From contig NZ_JAALLS010000023.1 of NCBI RefSeq assembly GCF_011059105.1, positions 1 to 64,000 on the forward strand: a DNA stretch of 64,000 nucleotides. Reading direction: 5' to 3'. Below are positions 9,463-18,831 of the stretch, in pieces. Numbering within the stretch: the stretch's first letter is position 1; every line of letters begins with the position of its first letter. Both the position numbers and the translations under genes were made by a program. This DNA comes from Fodinibius halophilus. Its GTDB lineage: Bacteria; Bacteroidota; Rhodothermia; Balneolales; Balneolaceae. The notes below the pieces were generated by a model that saw only the letters and a program-made list of their open reading frames with translations, was not told the origin of the DNA and ran no database searches.

Positions 9463-10419
9463 TTAGTTCGAATCAGCCGATACTGTAACCATTCTAAGCT
9501 GTTCCTTGGCCTCGCTATAAAATGTACTTGGCTGGGGCACATAGCCGATCTCTCGGACTATTTCGGGAGCATTATCCAAGAAAAAGTAAATAAACTCACG
9601 TAGCTCAGGGTTAAGAACTGCCTTTTGGGCCACATAGATATAAAGCGAACGAGACAATGGTTGGTAGGTCCCATTTTTCACCGTTTCAAGAGAGGGCATT
9701 ACCGGCGATATATCTTTAGAAGCCGTATTATTCTTAATGGGAACCAGCTTTAACTGGTAAAAATTTTCCTGGTAGTATCCCAAACCGAAAACTCCCAGGC
9801 TATTGCTATCATTAGCAACCCCTTTTACGAGGAAATTATCATCTTCCGTAGCCATATAATCACCCCGTGTCGCCTGCTGATCAGGTAGTATGGAGCGTGT
9901 AAAATAATCATACGTTCCCGATGCAGAACCCGGCCCATAAATACGTATCGTGCGATCCGGCCATCCCTTTCTCAGCTCACTCCACTTTGAAAGTGACCGC
10001 TCAGCAATAGGTTGCCATAACCTTCGTAATTCGTTTACAGACAAATAGTCGACCCAATTATTACCCGGATGTACAACAATGGCGATACCATCCATTGCGA
10101 TAGGAATTTTGAGGATAGAAACACCATTACGCTCACACTGCCGGCGCTCACTTTTTGTTATTTTTCTAGACGCATTAGCAACCTCGGCTTTGCCTTCACA
10201 AAGAGCCTGGAAACCGCCGCCTGTACCCGATACGCTTAAATTAATGACATTTTTATGATCATCATCAACCTTCTCATATTTTGATTTGGCTAAGTTTACG
10301 ATAGGATGTACAGTGCTGGAACCATCTATCTTGAAATAGGGTTTAGGATCAGATGTTTTTATATCCGTACATGAAATAAGTACCCAAATAGCGAACGTGT
10401 AAACGAGATATTTTCTCAT
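9463..10419 (-). CDS. PstS-like phosphate-binding lipoprotein
   Basis: A 318-residue periplasmic substrate-binding protein of the PstS/PBP_like superfamily. The signal peptide ends in a lipobox (VLISC, C17), so it is probably membrane-anchored. The phosphate-binding signature GSSTVHPI appears at the mature N-terminus, and SGTGGGF plus GSASGTYDYF are the other expected phosphate-contacting loops. No pstC/pstA/pstB or phoU genes are adjacent, so it may feed a transporter or sensor encoded elsewhere. The neighbouring propeller kinase ends at 6405 and starts 28 bp beyond this gene's stop on the same strand; whether it uses this protein as an input is open. Confidence 0.88.
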   Translation of the reverse strand: MRKYLVYTFAIWVLISCTDIKTSDPKPYFKIDGSSTVHPIVNLAKSKYEKVDDDHKNVINLSVSGTGGGFQALCEGKAEVANASRKITKSERRQCERNGVSILKIPIAMDGIAIVVHPGNNWVDYLSVNELRRLWQPIAERSLSKWSELRKGWPDRTIRIYGPGSASGTYDYFTRSILPDQQATRGDYMATEDDNFLVKGVANDSNSLGVFGLGYYQENFYQLKLVPIKNNTASKDISPVMPSLETVKNGTYQPLSRSLYIYVAQKAVLNPELREFIYFFLDNAPEIVREIGYVPQPSTFYSEAKEQLRMVTVSADSN

Positions 10420-10427
10420 ATAAATAA

Positions 10428-10451
10428 CTGTCCTTCTTTTTGCGAGGACAG
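10428..10451. repeat. Short inverted repeat upstream of the PstS-like gene
   Basis: The arms CTGTCCT (10428-10434) and AGGACAG (10445-10451) sit 9-32 bases before the minus-strand start codon. They could form a hairpin in the leader or act as an operator; no function is shown. Confidence 0.3.
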
Positions 10452-10624
10452 AAAGTAATCAACCTATTTTATGAGATTATTACCATTACACTAATAAACA
10501 ATAACCAATAGAGGGGCACTGGTACGCTTCTGTTTGATGATTTCATAATACCTGCTTTACGATTTGGTCAAATCTATTTTATACCTTCTCCCTAGTCAAA
10601 AATAGAACCAATCATAAAGATCCC

Positions 10625-10840
10625 ATGCGTACCAAAGGCGGACATCTTTTGAAACAATATTTAGAAACTCACAATATCTCTGCTGAAACCTTCTCCCGAT
10701 TATCGGGCATGCCCCTCCCCGAAGTAAAGGGGATACTCGAAAATCGACTCTCCATAACTGATCTGCGAGCTCACCACCTTGCTGTGGCTTTTGAAACTGA
10801 TCCACAGCTTTGGGAGGAAGAACAGCTTGTTACAAGCTAA
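10625..10840 (+). CDS. HigA-like helix-turn-helix protein (orphan)
   Basis: A 71-residue protein with a XRE/HTH_3-type helix-turn-helix at about 12-55 (QYLETHNISAETFSRLSGMP ... IT). It resembles HigA antitoxins, which bind their own promoter and a HigB nuclease. No HigB-like ORF is found on either side: the upstream 200 bases hold no open frame and the downstream gene is an acetyltransferase on the other strand. It may be an orphan antitoxin or simple repressor. The ATG is the first in the frame. Codon usage looks ordinary for the window. Confidence 0.65.
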   Translation: MRTKGGHLLKQYLETHNISAETFSRLSGMPLPEVKGILENRLSITDLRAHHLAVAFETDPQLWEEEQLVTS

Positions 10841-10860
10841 AATTCATCAGCTAAAGATAA

Positions 10861-11982
10861 CTATAATGCCTTGCGGTAAGTACGTCTTCGCTTGTGGATC
10901 CTATTTTCATAGCTATTCCATAATGCTTGAATAGACTCATTATCTTCAAGTTCAGGGTTCGTTTCCACCGTTGTAATACCCCGGTTGTTAAACATCTCAT
11001 TCATCTCCTTAAAGATGATAGATGTTAAACCCTTATTCTGATATTTGGGATCGATACCGATCAGGTAAAAAGCTGCCTTATCGTGGAAATACCGAGCCTT
11101 AAGAAGATGTGCCCATCCCAAGGGCAGAAGCTTTCCATGAGCTTTCTGTAAAGCTTTAGCAAACGATGGCATCGTAATAGCAAAAGCTACCAACTCTCCA
11201 TCTTGATCAGCAATACAGTTGATAAAGTCGGGATGTAGATATCTCAGGTATTTCTCTTTATAATAGTCGATCTCCTCTTGCTGAATAGGTACAAACGTAC
11301 TAAGATCGCTGTAAGTTTTGTTAATTAGATCGAACATTGCTTCCGCATGTCCCAAGATCTCTTTCTTATTCTCATAATGGATAACTTCCAAATCATATTT
11401 TTCCATGATGAGCCCAGAAAACCGTTTTACCTTGTCAGAGGGTCCCTCTTCCGGTATTTTAATCTCAAACTCTATCCATTCCTTTTCTTTTTCAAACCCA
11501 AGCTGCTCAAGATGCTCTTTATAGTGTGGCAAACTGTACCATGTTATCATCGTGTTGAGCTCATCATAACCTTCAACCAGCATTCCCGCCTTGTTCATAG
11601 TAGAAAAGCCAACAGGGCCTTCCATATATTCGAGATCATACTTTTGCCCAATTTCTCGAACTTGACCTATCAGGGCTTTAGTAACCTCGATATCATCAAT
11701 AACATCGAACCAACCAAAGCGCATTTTAGGCTTCTCTTGCTCTTCGACCTCCATTCTGTTGATGATAGCAGCAATACGTCCCACTGGTTCACCATTTTTA
11801 TAAGCTAAAAAGTATCGCCCCTCAGCCTGTTCAAAAACGGGATTTTTATCCGGATCAAAATTTTCTACTTCATCTGATATAATAGGCGGCACCCAAAATG
11901 AATTTCCTTCTAATAGTGTAAACTGAAATTTTACAAACTCTTCTAACTCAGCAGAAGTCGTCAATTCTTTGATTTCAATCAT
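10861..11982 (-). CDS. GNAT-family N-acetyltransferase
   Basis: A cytoplasmic protein of 373 aa from the ATG at 11982; an in-frame TTG two codons upstream (11988) is the less likely start. The acetyl-CoA fold is visible at about 290-360, with the IGIDPKYQNKGLTSIIF segment matching motif A (Q-x-x-G-x-G/L). The long N-terminal half is typical of the YghO-like large GNAT proteins of Bacteroidota, whose substrate is unknown. It is monocistronic and converges with the small HTH gene. No motif identifies the acetyl acceptor. Confidence 0.8.
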   Translation of the reverse strand: MIEIKELTTSAELEEFVKFQFTLLEGNSFWVPPIISDEVENFDPDKNPVFEQAEGRYFLAYKNGEPVGRIAAIINRMEVEEQEKPKMRFGWFDVIDDIEVTKALIGQVREIGQKYDLEYMEGPVGFSTMNKAGMLVEGYDELNTMITWYSLPHYKEHLEQLGFEKEKEWIEFEIKIPEEGPSDKVKRFSGLIMEKYDLEVIHYENKKEILGHAEAMFDLINKTYSDLSTFVPIQQEEIDYYKEKYLRYLHPDFINCIADQDGELVAFAITMPSFAKALQKAHGKLLPLGWAHLLKARYFHDKAAFYLIGIDPKYQNKGLTSIIFKEMNEMFNNRGITTVETNPELEDNESIQALWNSYENRIHKRRRTYRKAL

Positions 11983-12108
11983 GTGCAAAAATTAATTGGC
12001 GATAAGCTATAATAGCTGATGATATATGGAAATTTATTTTCTAAAATAACTAAGATGATCAGAAACGCCAATGAATAAGCTCAATCTAAAACCCAATTCA
12101 TATATACA

Positions 12109-12143
12109 AAAATAGCCTGCTGGTAGAACCAGCAGGCTATTTT
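12109..12143 (-). terminator. Intrinsic terminator of the protease/lipoprotein operon
   Basis: A perfect 15-bp stem (AAAATAGCCTGCTGG / CCAGCAGGCTATTTT) with a 5-base loop is followed on the minus strand by further T residues. It lies 30 bases after the stop of the lipoprotein gene. It is close to symmetrical and could stop transcription in both directions. Confidence 0.85.
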
Positions 12144-12172
12144 GACATTTTAAATTAATAGCGGCAGATACC

Positions 12173-12925
12173 TCAATTAGATAACTGGTATTTAATGAGC
12201 AAGCTATCACTCTCAGTGGCCTGAAAGCTTGCAGAACTATTACCTGCCATATCTACCTGAGTTGAGGTATCCTCATTCTTTTGAATAGTCAGTGCTCCAT
12301 TAAGAACTGTTTCTTTTAAATTCCAATTTACAGTTAATGAATCACCTGACATACTTCCTACTTGTACATTCCAAGTAAGAGCTCCTGTTTGAACTGTTCG
12401 AAAATCCTTCAATAATTCCAGATCTTGAACTTTAAGAAACAGATAAATTGCATCACCACCTTGTGGGGGGGCACCAGGGCTTTCATGATCCATACCACTG
12501 TCAAAGCCTTCTGAGGCACCTTCGAGTTGCCCAATGGCTAGATCCGTAGAATATAGGGAATCTTCCATTTCCAGGTCAAACTCATATATAGATCCTACAG
12601 CATCAAAGTTAGCTGTAACCTCAGTATCAGAATCCATGGTTATTGTCAGTGGATTATCTGTAGACTCCACATCTCCTGTCCATTTATTAAATGACCATGC
12701 TGAATTCTCAGTATTGGCAGTAAGTTCTACCTCTTCCCCTTCCTCATACGTTCCTGAACCGGGAGTTATTGATCCCGCATCGCTAGGCGAAACATCAGAA
12801 CTTAAATCATACATTGCAGGTTCCGAGTCACTGCCTCCACCGGAGTCAGTGCTTGACCCTCCACAAAAACTTATGAGTACTGATACTAAACCTAAGACAA
12901 ATATTATACGAATATATTTAAACAT
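12173..12925 (-). CDS. Lipoprotein with InlB-type B-repeat domain
   Basis: A 250-residue lipoprotein: the signal peptide ends at VLISFC (C21), followed by a Gly/Ser-rich linker. Residues about 38-110 form one divergent InlB B-repeat (Bacterial_repeat family), recognisable from GSITPGSGTYEEGEEVELTA and the FNKWTGD segment. The C-terminal 135 residues are a beta-rich domain without a known motif. The ATG has a good AAGGAG ribosome site inside the last codons of the upstream protease gene, only 10 bp away, so the two are translationally linked. It probably sits at the cell surface; its role (inhibitor, anchor or adhesin partner of the protease) is unknown. Confidence 0.75.
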   Translation of the reverse strand: MFKYIRIIFVLGLVSVLISFCGGSSTDSGGGSDSEPAMYDLSSDVSPSDAGSITPGSGTYEEGEEVELTANTENSAWSFNKWTGDVESTDNPLTITMDSDTEVTANFDAVGSIYEFDLEMEDSLYSTDLAIGQLEGASEGFDSGMDHESPGAPPQGGDAIYLFLKVQDLELLKDFRTVQTGALTWNVQVGSMSGDSLTVNWNLKETVLNGALTIQKNEDTSTQVDMAGNSSASFQATESDSLLIKYQLSN

Positions 12926-12935
12926 TGGACTCTCC

Positions 12936-15900
12936 TTATTTGATCAAAGTCATTTTTTGAATTTTAGAAAATGAATCGGTTTGTAACCTTACAAAATAAA
13001 CGCCACTCGCTAACTTGCTGGCATTAAAGTTTACTGTGTAAGTCCCCGACTGTTGAACTTTATTAACCAAAGTTTGCACCTTTCTGCCTAAAACATCGAA
13101 GACATTAAGTGTCACTTCAGCTTTATTCGCCAGTTCATAACTAATTGTCGTTGTTGGATTGAACGGATTTGGATAGTTGGGATGGAGATCATTTTCTACA
13201 ACCATCTCGTCAGACGCCAGGGTTTTAAAATGCATATCATCATATTCTTTCTCAATGAATCTGCTTTGTCCTGGTCGCAAATCATAATAGATCACATTCT
13301 CTCCATCAATTGCCTCAATCCGAATAGGACTATTGTTATTTTTATCACTGGTTACTTTAACAGGATAAGAGGCGGCAGTGAGATCTAAACTCCTCATACT
13401 GTTATCAGCAATCTTATAACTACCGGCAATTCTAACATCCAGAGGTGCCGACGGTGCTACCGGTGGCAACATATACTTTCGTTTTTCTTTTTTCGAAAGT
13501 TTACCAGTCATCATATAAATAGATTGCTCTATCCCATCACGCTCAAACCTTAATTCTTGCAGGTTGCGCACTAATGGGGCGTCACTATCCTTGGCCTTCT
13601 TAGAAGCTGATACACTTGTGGGTGCATCAAAAAGCAGGTCTATTTTACCTTCTTTATCAGCATAAACCCAGTAAGCTCCAGAAGGGGTAATCTCTGATAC
13701 TTCCTCATAGGTACTATCATTAAAAGCATAAATTGGTACAGATGTTAGCACACTACTGGAGTCAATAATAGAATTAACTTTTATAGTATCCGCGAGTCCA
13801 CCGATTATATTCCAACCTTTGGTAATATTTGCACCGGTCTCTGTCAAAATGCTTCCCTCTACGGTAATGCTATCTTTGGCAGGACCTTTTATCCAATAAC
13901 CCTTACCTCCTTTCAAAGAATCCTCTATCTGGTATCCCCCAGAATAGCTAACAAGCTGTGCTTTCGCAGGAAGTTTAATCTCGGCGCCTGTAGGGATACT
14001 TATCATACTCCAACTGTTATTGTAATGGGCGTACCCTTTGTAATTACCGGCAAGCTCCGAAAAGCCACTTTCATTGCCCAAGCTATCTACCGCAGTTACA
14101 CCATAAAACTGAGTTTTATCTGTTTCAGCATTGGAGTAGGAATAATTCTGCGAACTGCGCTTCACACTATCTATGGCTGTCATCTGATCAGGGTCATCTC
14201 CTTTATATACTTTATAAAAATGGAGATCCTTCTCAGTATTGGCATCCCAAGATATATCAGCATCCCCACTTGAAAGACTAAAGCTGATACCTTTTGGATT
14301 ATCAGGAGCTGCAAAATTGACTCCGCCCGGTGTTAAGGGGAAATCAGCTGTTCCTTCTGTATTTACAACTCCGGCAGAACCATCTTCCGCTTTGATATAA
14401 TACTCAACTCCCAGCGAGCTCAGCTCACTACTGGGTATCGTAGCCTCGTATTGGTTATTTGCGTTTGAGGTCATAGATGCTGTCTTATAAGTAAGGTCAC
14501 CTATTGTTCTATAGTACAATGTGGCATCTCCTACACCTCCTGTTGTATCCTCAATTTGGGCAGATAGTGTTAGATCACTACTCGGTGTAAATGAGGATGG
14601 CACAGAATGTGAAATAGTAGGCGGCGTGTTACTACCTACAGCCATACTATAGGCATTTCTCTGTGGGTCACTGCTAGGTATTGTTTGGGTACCCTTAGAA
14701 TCCGTGACCTTCACATAAAACTCCATACCTGGTTCTTGCACATCCGTATCCGGTATTTCCCCTTTATAGAAAGACGATTCAGAAGATAAGGTATAAGTTT
14801 GGAATGAATCCTTCGTTTTCGAAGAGCTTTGCGGTTTATTCATCTCCACTGATTTAAATGAACCGGCTGCCCCTACCTTTCGATACAGCAGCTCAACCTT
14901 TTGAACTGTGGAACTCACAAATGATTTTATTTCTGTTTCTATACCGATATTCTGATCTAACGGTTGACTCTGCGAACGCTTTGCCAATGTATTGGTAGAC
15001 AAATTCTGAATTGGCTTAGTAGCCGGATCATACGTTGCGTTGTCAGAATCCTGTGATTGTGAATTACCTGTTACCGTAACCTCTACCAATCGATCGCCGG
15101 CAGTTCTACTTGAACCGTCGAATGATTTAGGTGACTTGCAGGAGAGAATATAGGTAGTTGAAACCTGTTGACTTATGGCATCGGCAACAGTAGAACTGAA
15201 GTTCTCTCTGATATCAAATATCTGCCCACCGGTATTACTCGTTATTCCTTTAAATTCATCATTTAACGAAGTAGTTGTAGAAGCATGCACCGTAACATCA
15301 CCTGACACAGCAGCATTAATTGCACTCGTTTCATCAGATAACGATGACTGACCAGGGCGTTCATCGGTAATAATTACGAATACTCGCTGCGAACCGGGGC
15401 GGAAAGAAAAGTTTGAAATAGACTTTTCTATCGATAAAAACCCAGGCTCTGATGATCCAGATGTTACGTTTCTTGCCAAGACATCATTCTTAAAATAACT
15501 GGCATCTGTAGTCAAGGCACCGCCATCTTCAAATATAGGGCCACCATAAGTAAGCCCAAGCGTTCCCTGTCCGGATTGGCCGTAACGCGTTAAACCAAGT
15601 GCAAAATCAACACCTCGATTTTTTAGTGTATCGACAAAAGCTATAATGTTGTCAATTACTTCTTGCTGTTCCGATCCCATACTTCCACTGTTATCTACGA
15701 TAAAAACAACATCAGCCAAACGAGCACCGCTTTGTGAAGGTGGTGTCAGAGTACAATTCTGTTTATCAACCGCTAATCCATCTTCGGTCACTGAAAAATC
15801 AGAGAGATCTAGTGCTGGGTTAGGCGGAGAACCTTGTTCCGTAACACTAACACTCGCCACAAAGTTAGGTGTTGCCGGTAACGGAAGTCCTGTCAACCTA

Positions 15901-17684
15901 AAATCAAGACTCGGAATATTAACCAAGAATTGCTTTTGTCCTGTTAAGATAAGCGAAGCATCTTGCGGGCCATCCGTTATTGAACCCTCATGAGTTATAG
16001 TAACTGTATATACTCCAGCCGTAGGGGCCTTAATCATTACTTGCTCTACGTTATCACGGTCATTATTCCCTTTCGTTGCTGCAGTATTGGGATTAGCCGG
16101 ATCCATCACATAGGGTTCATACGTATTTCCATTCTCATCAGTAATCTTAACATCCAGGTCATTAACCAACATAGATGTTGTAGGATCAAGTTGCGCACTC
16201 ACCGGTGACCCTGACGGATCGGTCCAGGCAAGTGTAGCTATTAACGGCTCTTGCCCATCACTTTCTACTTTATACTCAACCGTTTTACTGTCGGCGAGAG
16301 AAAACTCTTTAATATTAACTCCCCCACCGTTTGCTTTATCTTTGGTAATTAACTCCGCTGCTTTTTCAGCATTTAATAAGCCCCATCCAAATTTATAGTC
16401 AGGGCCAGGGTTTCCTGCTTCATCCGCAGTATGTACCAATAAAGCTTTCATTGTAGATGAAAGGGGTGCTGTACCTCCAAACTGATTTCTATAGTGTTCT
16501 TGTAACAAACCGACTGTACCACTAACTACGGGCGAAGACATTGAGGTACCATTATATGACGAATACTGATCTGTTCCTGAACCAACAGAAGAGTAGACGC
16601 TAACCCCTTTTGCTACAATATCCGGTTTTATTCGCCCGTCATCAGTAGGCCCCCACCCACTAAATGAAGACATCTGAACATCGCTCGGTTGTGAATACCC
16701 ACCGGGGATACCATCCACTGCTCCAACGGTAAGAACATTTTTAGCTAAACTCTTAGATGAGATAGAATCAAATCCATCTGATCCTCCATCAGGATCGCGT
16801 GTTGCATTTGACGTAACCCAAGCCCCATTGGATCCACTACTGGAATCCCAAATATAATGCTCGGTAGGCTGATTTGAGGGACCATCATTACGATCGTTCC
16901 CTGCGGACTTTACAATAAGATAATTAGGAGCATTATATGCGATATCATCCCACTGAGCAGCAGCTGAATTATAAAACCCAAAGCTATAATCTTCTGTAGC
17001 ATCTATGGATGTATTGCCAAACCAATACCAATCTCCATTACCTTTATAATCATAAATCCATCCGGTTATAGATCCATATGAATGGTTTGAAACTCGCAAT
17101 CCATTGGCTGCAGCCGTAGCCATTTCACTTTCATCATTGCTCCAGTCATAAGCATCTAAGTCAGCCTGAAAAGACATCCCTTTTGCATTATTATCAACTC
17201 CGGCGGCAACCATAGTACCACCTACGTGAGTGGCGTGATTGCTAATTCCCCCGGGTGAATCTTTTTGAGTGACACGGCTTCCAAATTCTTGATGCGAGGC
17301 TAATACTCCGCCGCCGTCCCAGACACCTAAAGTCTCTGAAGAACCGGAGAGTGACAATCCTGCTGCACCACCCGACCATATTTCATCAATAGAACTTGTT
17401 TCGGCCGCCCCCAAATTATAGGTTGTATAATATACGGGATGCCCATTCTCAAACTTTTGTAATTCTATTACTCTGCCGTCGGGCAACACTCTCTGGACAG
17501 GAATTCCTGCCTTCTGTGCTCTTTCAACAGCAGCCTGATGTTCTGTTTCCCATTTGACTTTACTTTCTTGTGCGATCTCTTGAAGCCGGTTAACCTGTTG
17601 CTGGCTTTGAGCAAATAGGTTCCCCGAAAAGAGAACGAATAGGAATGCAAACGCAATCCCTAATGTTTTGTTTAATCCTGACAT
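12936..17684 (-). CDS. Secreted subtilisin-like (S8) protease with von Willebrand A domain and T9SS sorting domain
   Basis: A 1582-residue exported protease with a signal peptide at 1-25. The S8 domain (about 100-450) has its triad D123 (VWDGGG), H153 (NHATHVGG) and S381 (NGTSMSSP), with N262 as oxyanion residue. A C-terminal jelly-roll lies at about 455-585. A von Willebrand A domain (about 657-850) has an intact MIDAS motif D664-x-S-G-S. Then follow a beta-rich stretch, a fibronectin-III domain (about 1150-1230) and the T9SS type A sorting domain at the end (YPNPFNPTT ... VFDVLGRKV ... GVYFVRL). An AGGAGGT ribosome site precedes the ATG. The combination points to a surface or secreted protease that can bind a ligand through vWA. 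Confidence 0.92.
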   Translation of the reverse strand: MSGLNKTLGIAFAFLFVLFSGNLFAQSQQQVNRLQEIAQESKVKWETEHQAAVERAQKAGIPVQRVLPDGRVIELQKFENGHPVYYTTYNLGAAETSSIDEIWSGGAAGLSLSGSSETLGVWDGGGVLASHQEFGSRVTQKDSPGGISNHATHVGGTMVAAGVDNNAKGMSFQADLDAYDWSNDESEMATAAANGLRVSNHSYGSITGWIYDYKGNGDWYWFGNTSIDATEDYSFGFYNSAAAQWDDIAYNAPNYLIVKSAGNDRNDGPSNQPTEHYIWDSSSGSNGAWVTSNATRDPDGGSDGFDSISSKSLAKNVLTVGAVDGIPGGYSQPSDVQMSSFSGWGPTDDGRIKPDIVAKGVSVYSSVGSGTDQYSSYNGTSMSSPVVSGTVGLLQEHYRNQFGGTAPLSSTMKALLVHTADEAGNPGPDYKFGWGLLNAEKAAELITKDKANGGGVNIKEFSLADSKTVEYKVESDGQEPLIATLAWTDPSGSPVSAQLDPTTSMLVNDLDVKITDENGNTYEPYVMDPANPNTAATKGNNDRDNVEQVMIKAPTAGVYTVTITHEGSITDGPQDASLILTGQKQFLVNIPSLDFRLTGLPLPATPNFVASVSVTEQGSPPNPALDLSDFSVTEDGLAVDKQNCTLTPPSQSGARLADVVFIVDNSGSMGSEQQEVIDNIIAFVDTLKNRGVDFALGLTRYGQSGQGTLGLTYGGPIFEDGGALTTDASYFKNDVLARNVTSGSSEPGFLSIEKSISNFSFRPGSQRVFVIITDERPGQSSLSDETSAINAAVSGDVTVHASTTTSLNDEFKGITSNTGGQIFDIRENFSSTVADAISQQVSTTYILSCKSPKSFDGSSRTAGDRLVEVTVTGNSQSQDSDNATYDPATKPIQNLSTNTLAKRSQSQPLDQNIGIETEIKSFVSSTVQKVELLYRKVGAAGSFKSVEMNKPQSSSKTKDSFQTYTLSSESSFYKGEIPDTDVQEPGMEFYVKVTDSKGTQTIPSSDPQRNAYSMAVGSNTPPTISHSVPSSFTPSSDLTLSAQIEDTTGGVGDATLYYRTIGDLTYKTASMTSNANNQYEATIPSSELSSLGVEYYIKAEDGSAGVVNTEGTADFPLTPGGVNFAAPDNPKGISFSLSSGDADISWDANTEKDLHFYKVYKGDDPDQMTAIDSVKRSSQNYSYSNAETDKTQFYGVTAVDSLGNESGFSELAGNYKGYAHYNNSWSMISIPTGAEIKLPAKAQLVSYSGGYQIEDSLKGGKGYWIKGPAKDSITVEGSILTETGANITKGWNIIGGLADTIKVNSIIDSSSVLTSVPIYAFNDSTYEEVSEITPSGAYWVYADKEGKIDLLFDAPTSVSASKKAKDSDAPLVRNLQELRFERDGIEQSIYMMTGKLSKKEKRKYMLPPVAPSAPLDVRIAGSYKIADNSMRSLDLTAASYPVKVTSDKNNNSPIRIEAIDGENVIYYDLRPGQSRFIEKEYDDMHFKTLASDEMVVENDLHPNYPNPFNPTTTISYELANKAEVTLNVFDVLGRKVQTLVNKVQQSGTYTVNFNASKLASGVYFVRLQTDSFSKIQKMTLIK

Positions 17685-17710
17685 ATTTACCTCCTGATAG
17701 TGATGATGTG

Positions 17711-18271
17711 TTAACTTGTCTCTTGGACCTTTCGCAATATATCCCCAAGCTTTTTTGTTAGTTTTAAAAATTGATTTGGATAATATTCTTGATCCGCTCC
17801 CATATTTGCTTTAACAGTTGTAGGTTTTTCTCCCTGCTTCAACCGAACTGAAAGTTCAATGCGAGGGGCGGGAGTATTGATCTCAACCTTACGCGGATCT
17901 ATATTGGGAAGTGAACTGGGAAAAGAAGAAAAGGATGACTGAGAAATATAATCGGACAAACTAGTAAATGTCTCTTTGGGAAGGCTCCCATGCTTAACCT
18001 CTACCTCTCGAATCTGTTGCTTGCCATTCTTCTCGCTGTAAATTTGTTTATACAATGTATAATTAGCTGAAAATGATACTTCTATAACATATCCATAAAC
18101 AGCACCACTTTGATATTCACCCATCCCCCCACCTTTAGAATAACGAATATAGTACCCCTTTTTTTGTTCTGAAGAACCAGAATCATTTTGATATATCCAA
18201 TAGATCCCGGTGGCTACAACACCGACAAACAAAATCGCAAACAAGTTCAATACTGATTTGTTTAACCCCAT
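17711..18271 (-). CDS. Membrane-anchored hypothetical protein
   Basis: A 186-residue protein that I do not recognise. One N-terminal membrane helix (about 7-27) is followed by a soluble, probably periplasmic beta/alpha domain with no cysteines. Features seen are a Gly-rich KGGGMGEYQSGA segment near 46-58, a proline-rich middle (SSFPSSLPNIDP) and a basic C-terminus. It starts the minus-strand run that continues into the S8 protease gene 26 bp later, so it may be co-expressed with the protease and its lipoprotein. Confidence 0.6.
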   Translation of the reverse strand: MGLNKSVLNLFAILFVGVVATGIYWIYQNDSGSSEQKKGYYIRYSKGGGMGEYQSGAVYGYVIEVSFSANYTLYKQIYSEKNGKQQIREVEVKHGSLPKETFTSLSDYISQSSFSSFPSSLPNIDPRKVEINTPAPRIELSVRLKQGEKPTTVKANMGADQEYYPNQFLKLTKKLGDILRKVQETS

Positions 18272-18831
18272 AGCATGTTACCTAATTACGGCAATATTCA
18301 ATCTTGACTACAAAATATTTTTAACCCATATAAACAAGCTTGGCCCTTATATTATCACATCAGGCCATGCATAACATAAAGCTCGAGTAAAAAGAGGTAG
18401 GGTAGTATAACAACACAGAAGAGCAGATTACATTATTTAACTTGATAAACTCTCTGAGTTCTAACCACACACTTTCTCACTACCTATAGCACATTTTTTT
18501 ACCCCTATAAAGCTCTCTAGATAAACCAATATTGATATTTCAGTTTTTAACCGGAAAAAGAAAAATGTTTTCCGCTTTTCTTGTTTAATACAATAACTAT
18601 TAAAATTCAAATTTCAAAACACATGCTTAATTCTATTTTTTAGAAACTTCCATTACCCAGGTTCGTAGAGCACAGGTATGCAACAGTCATTTCCCAAACT
18701 GTATTAACATGTTTTTACTACTTTCAACGAAAGCTAACTATTTCAATTGGTTTTTCTGACATATTGAATTTATAATGCTGCAAATAAGGCAAACAACTTT
18801 TCTTATCACAATTTAACTATTTATAAGTACC
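18272..18831. other. 560-base intergenic region, no gene seen
   Basis: This AT-rich stretch lies between two divergently read genes. It has no ORF with a plausible start, no RNA gene and no strong hairpin that I could find. It should hold the promoters of the flanking genes, but no promoter stands out. Confidence 0.5.
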
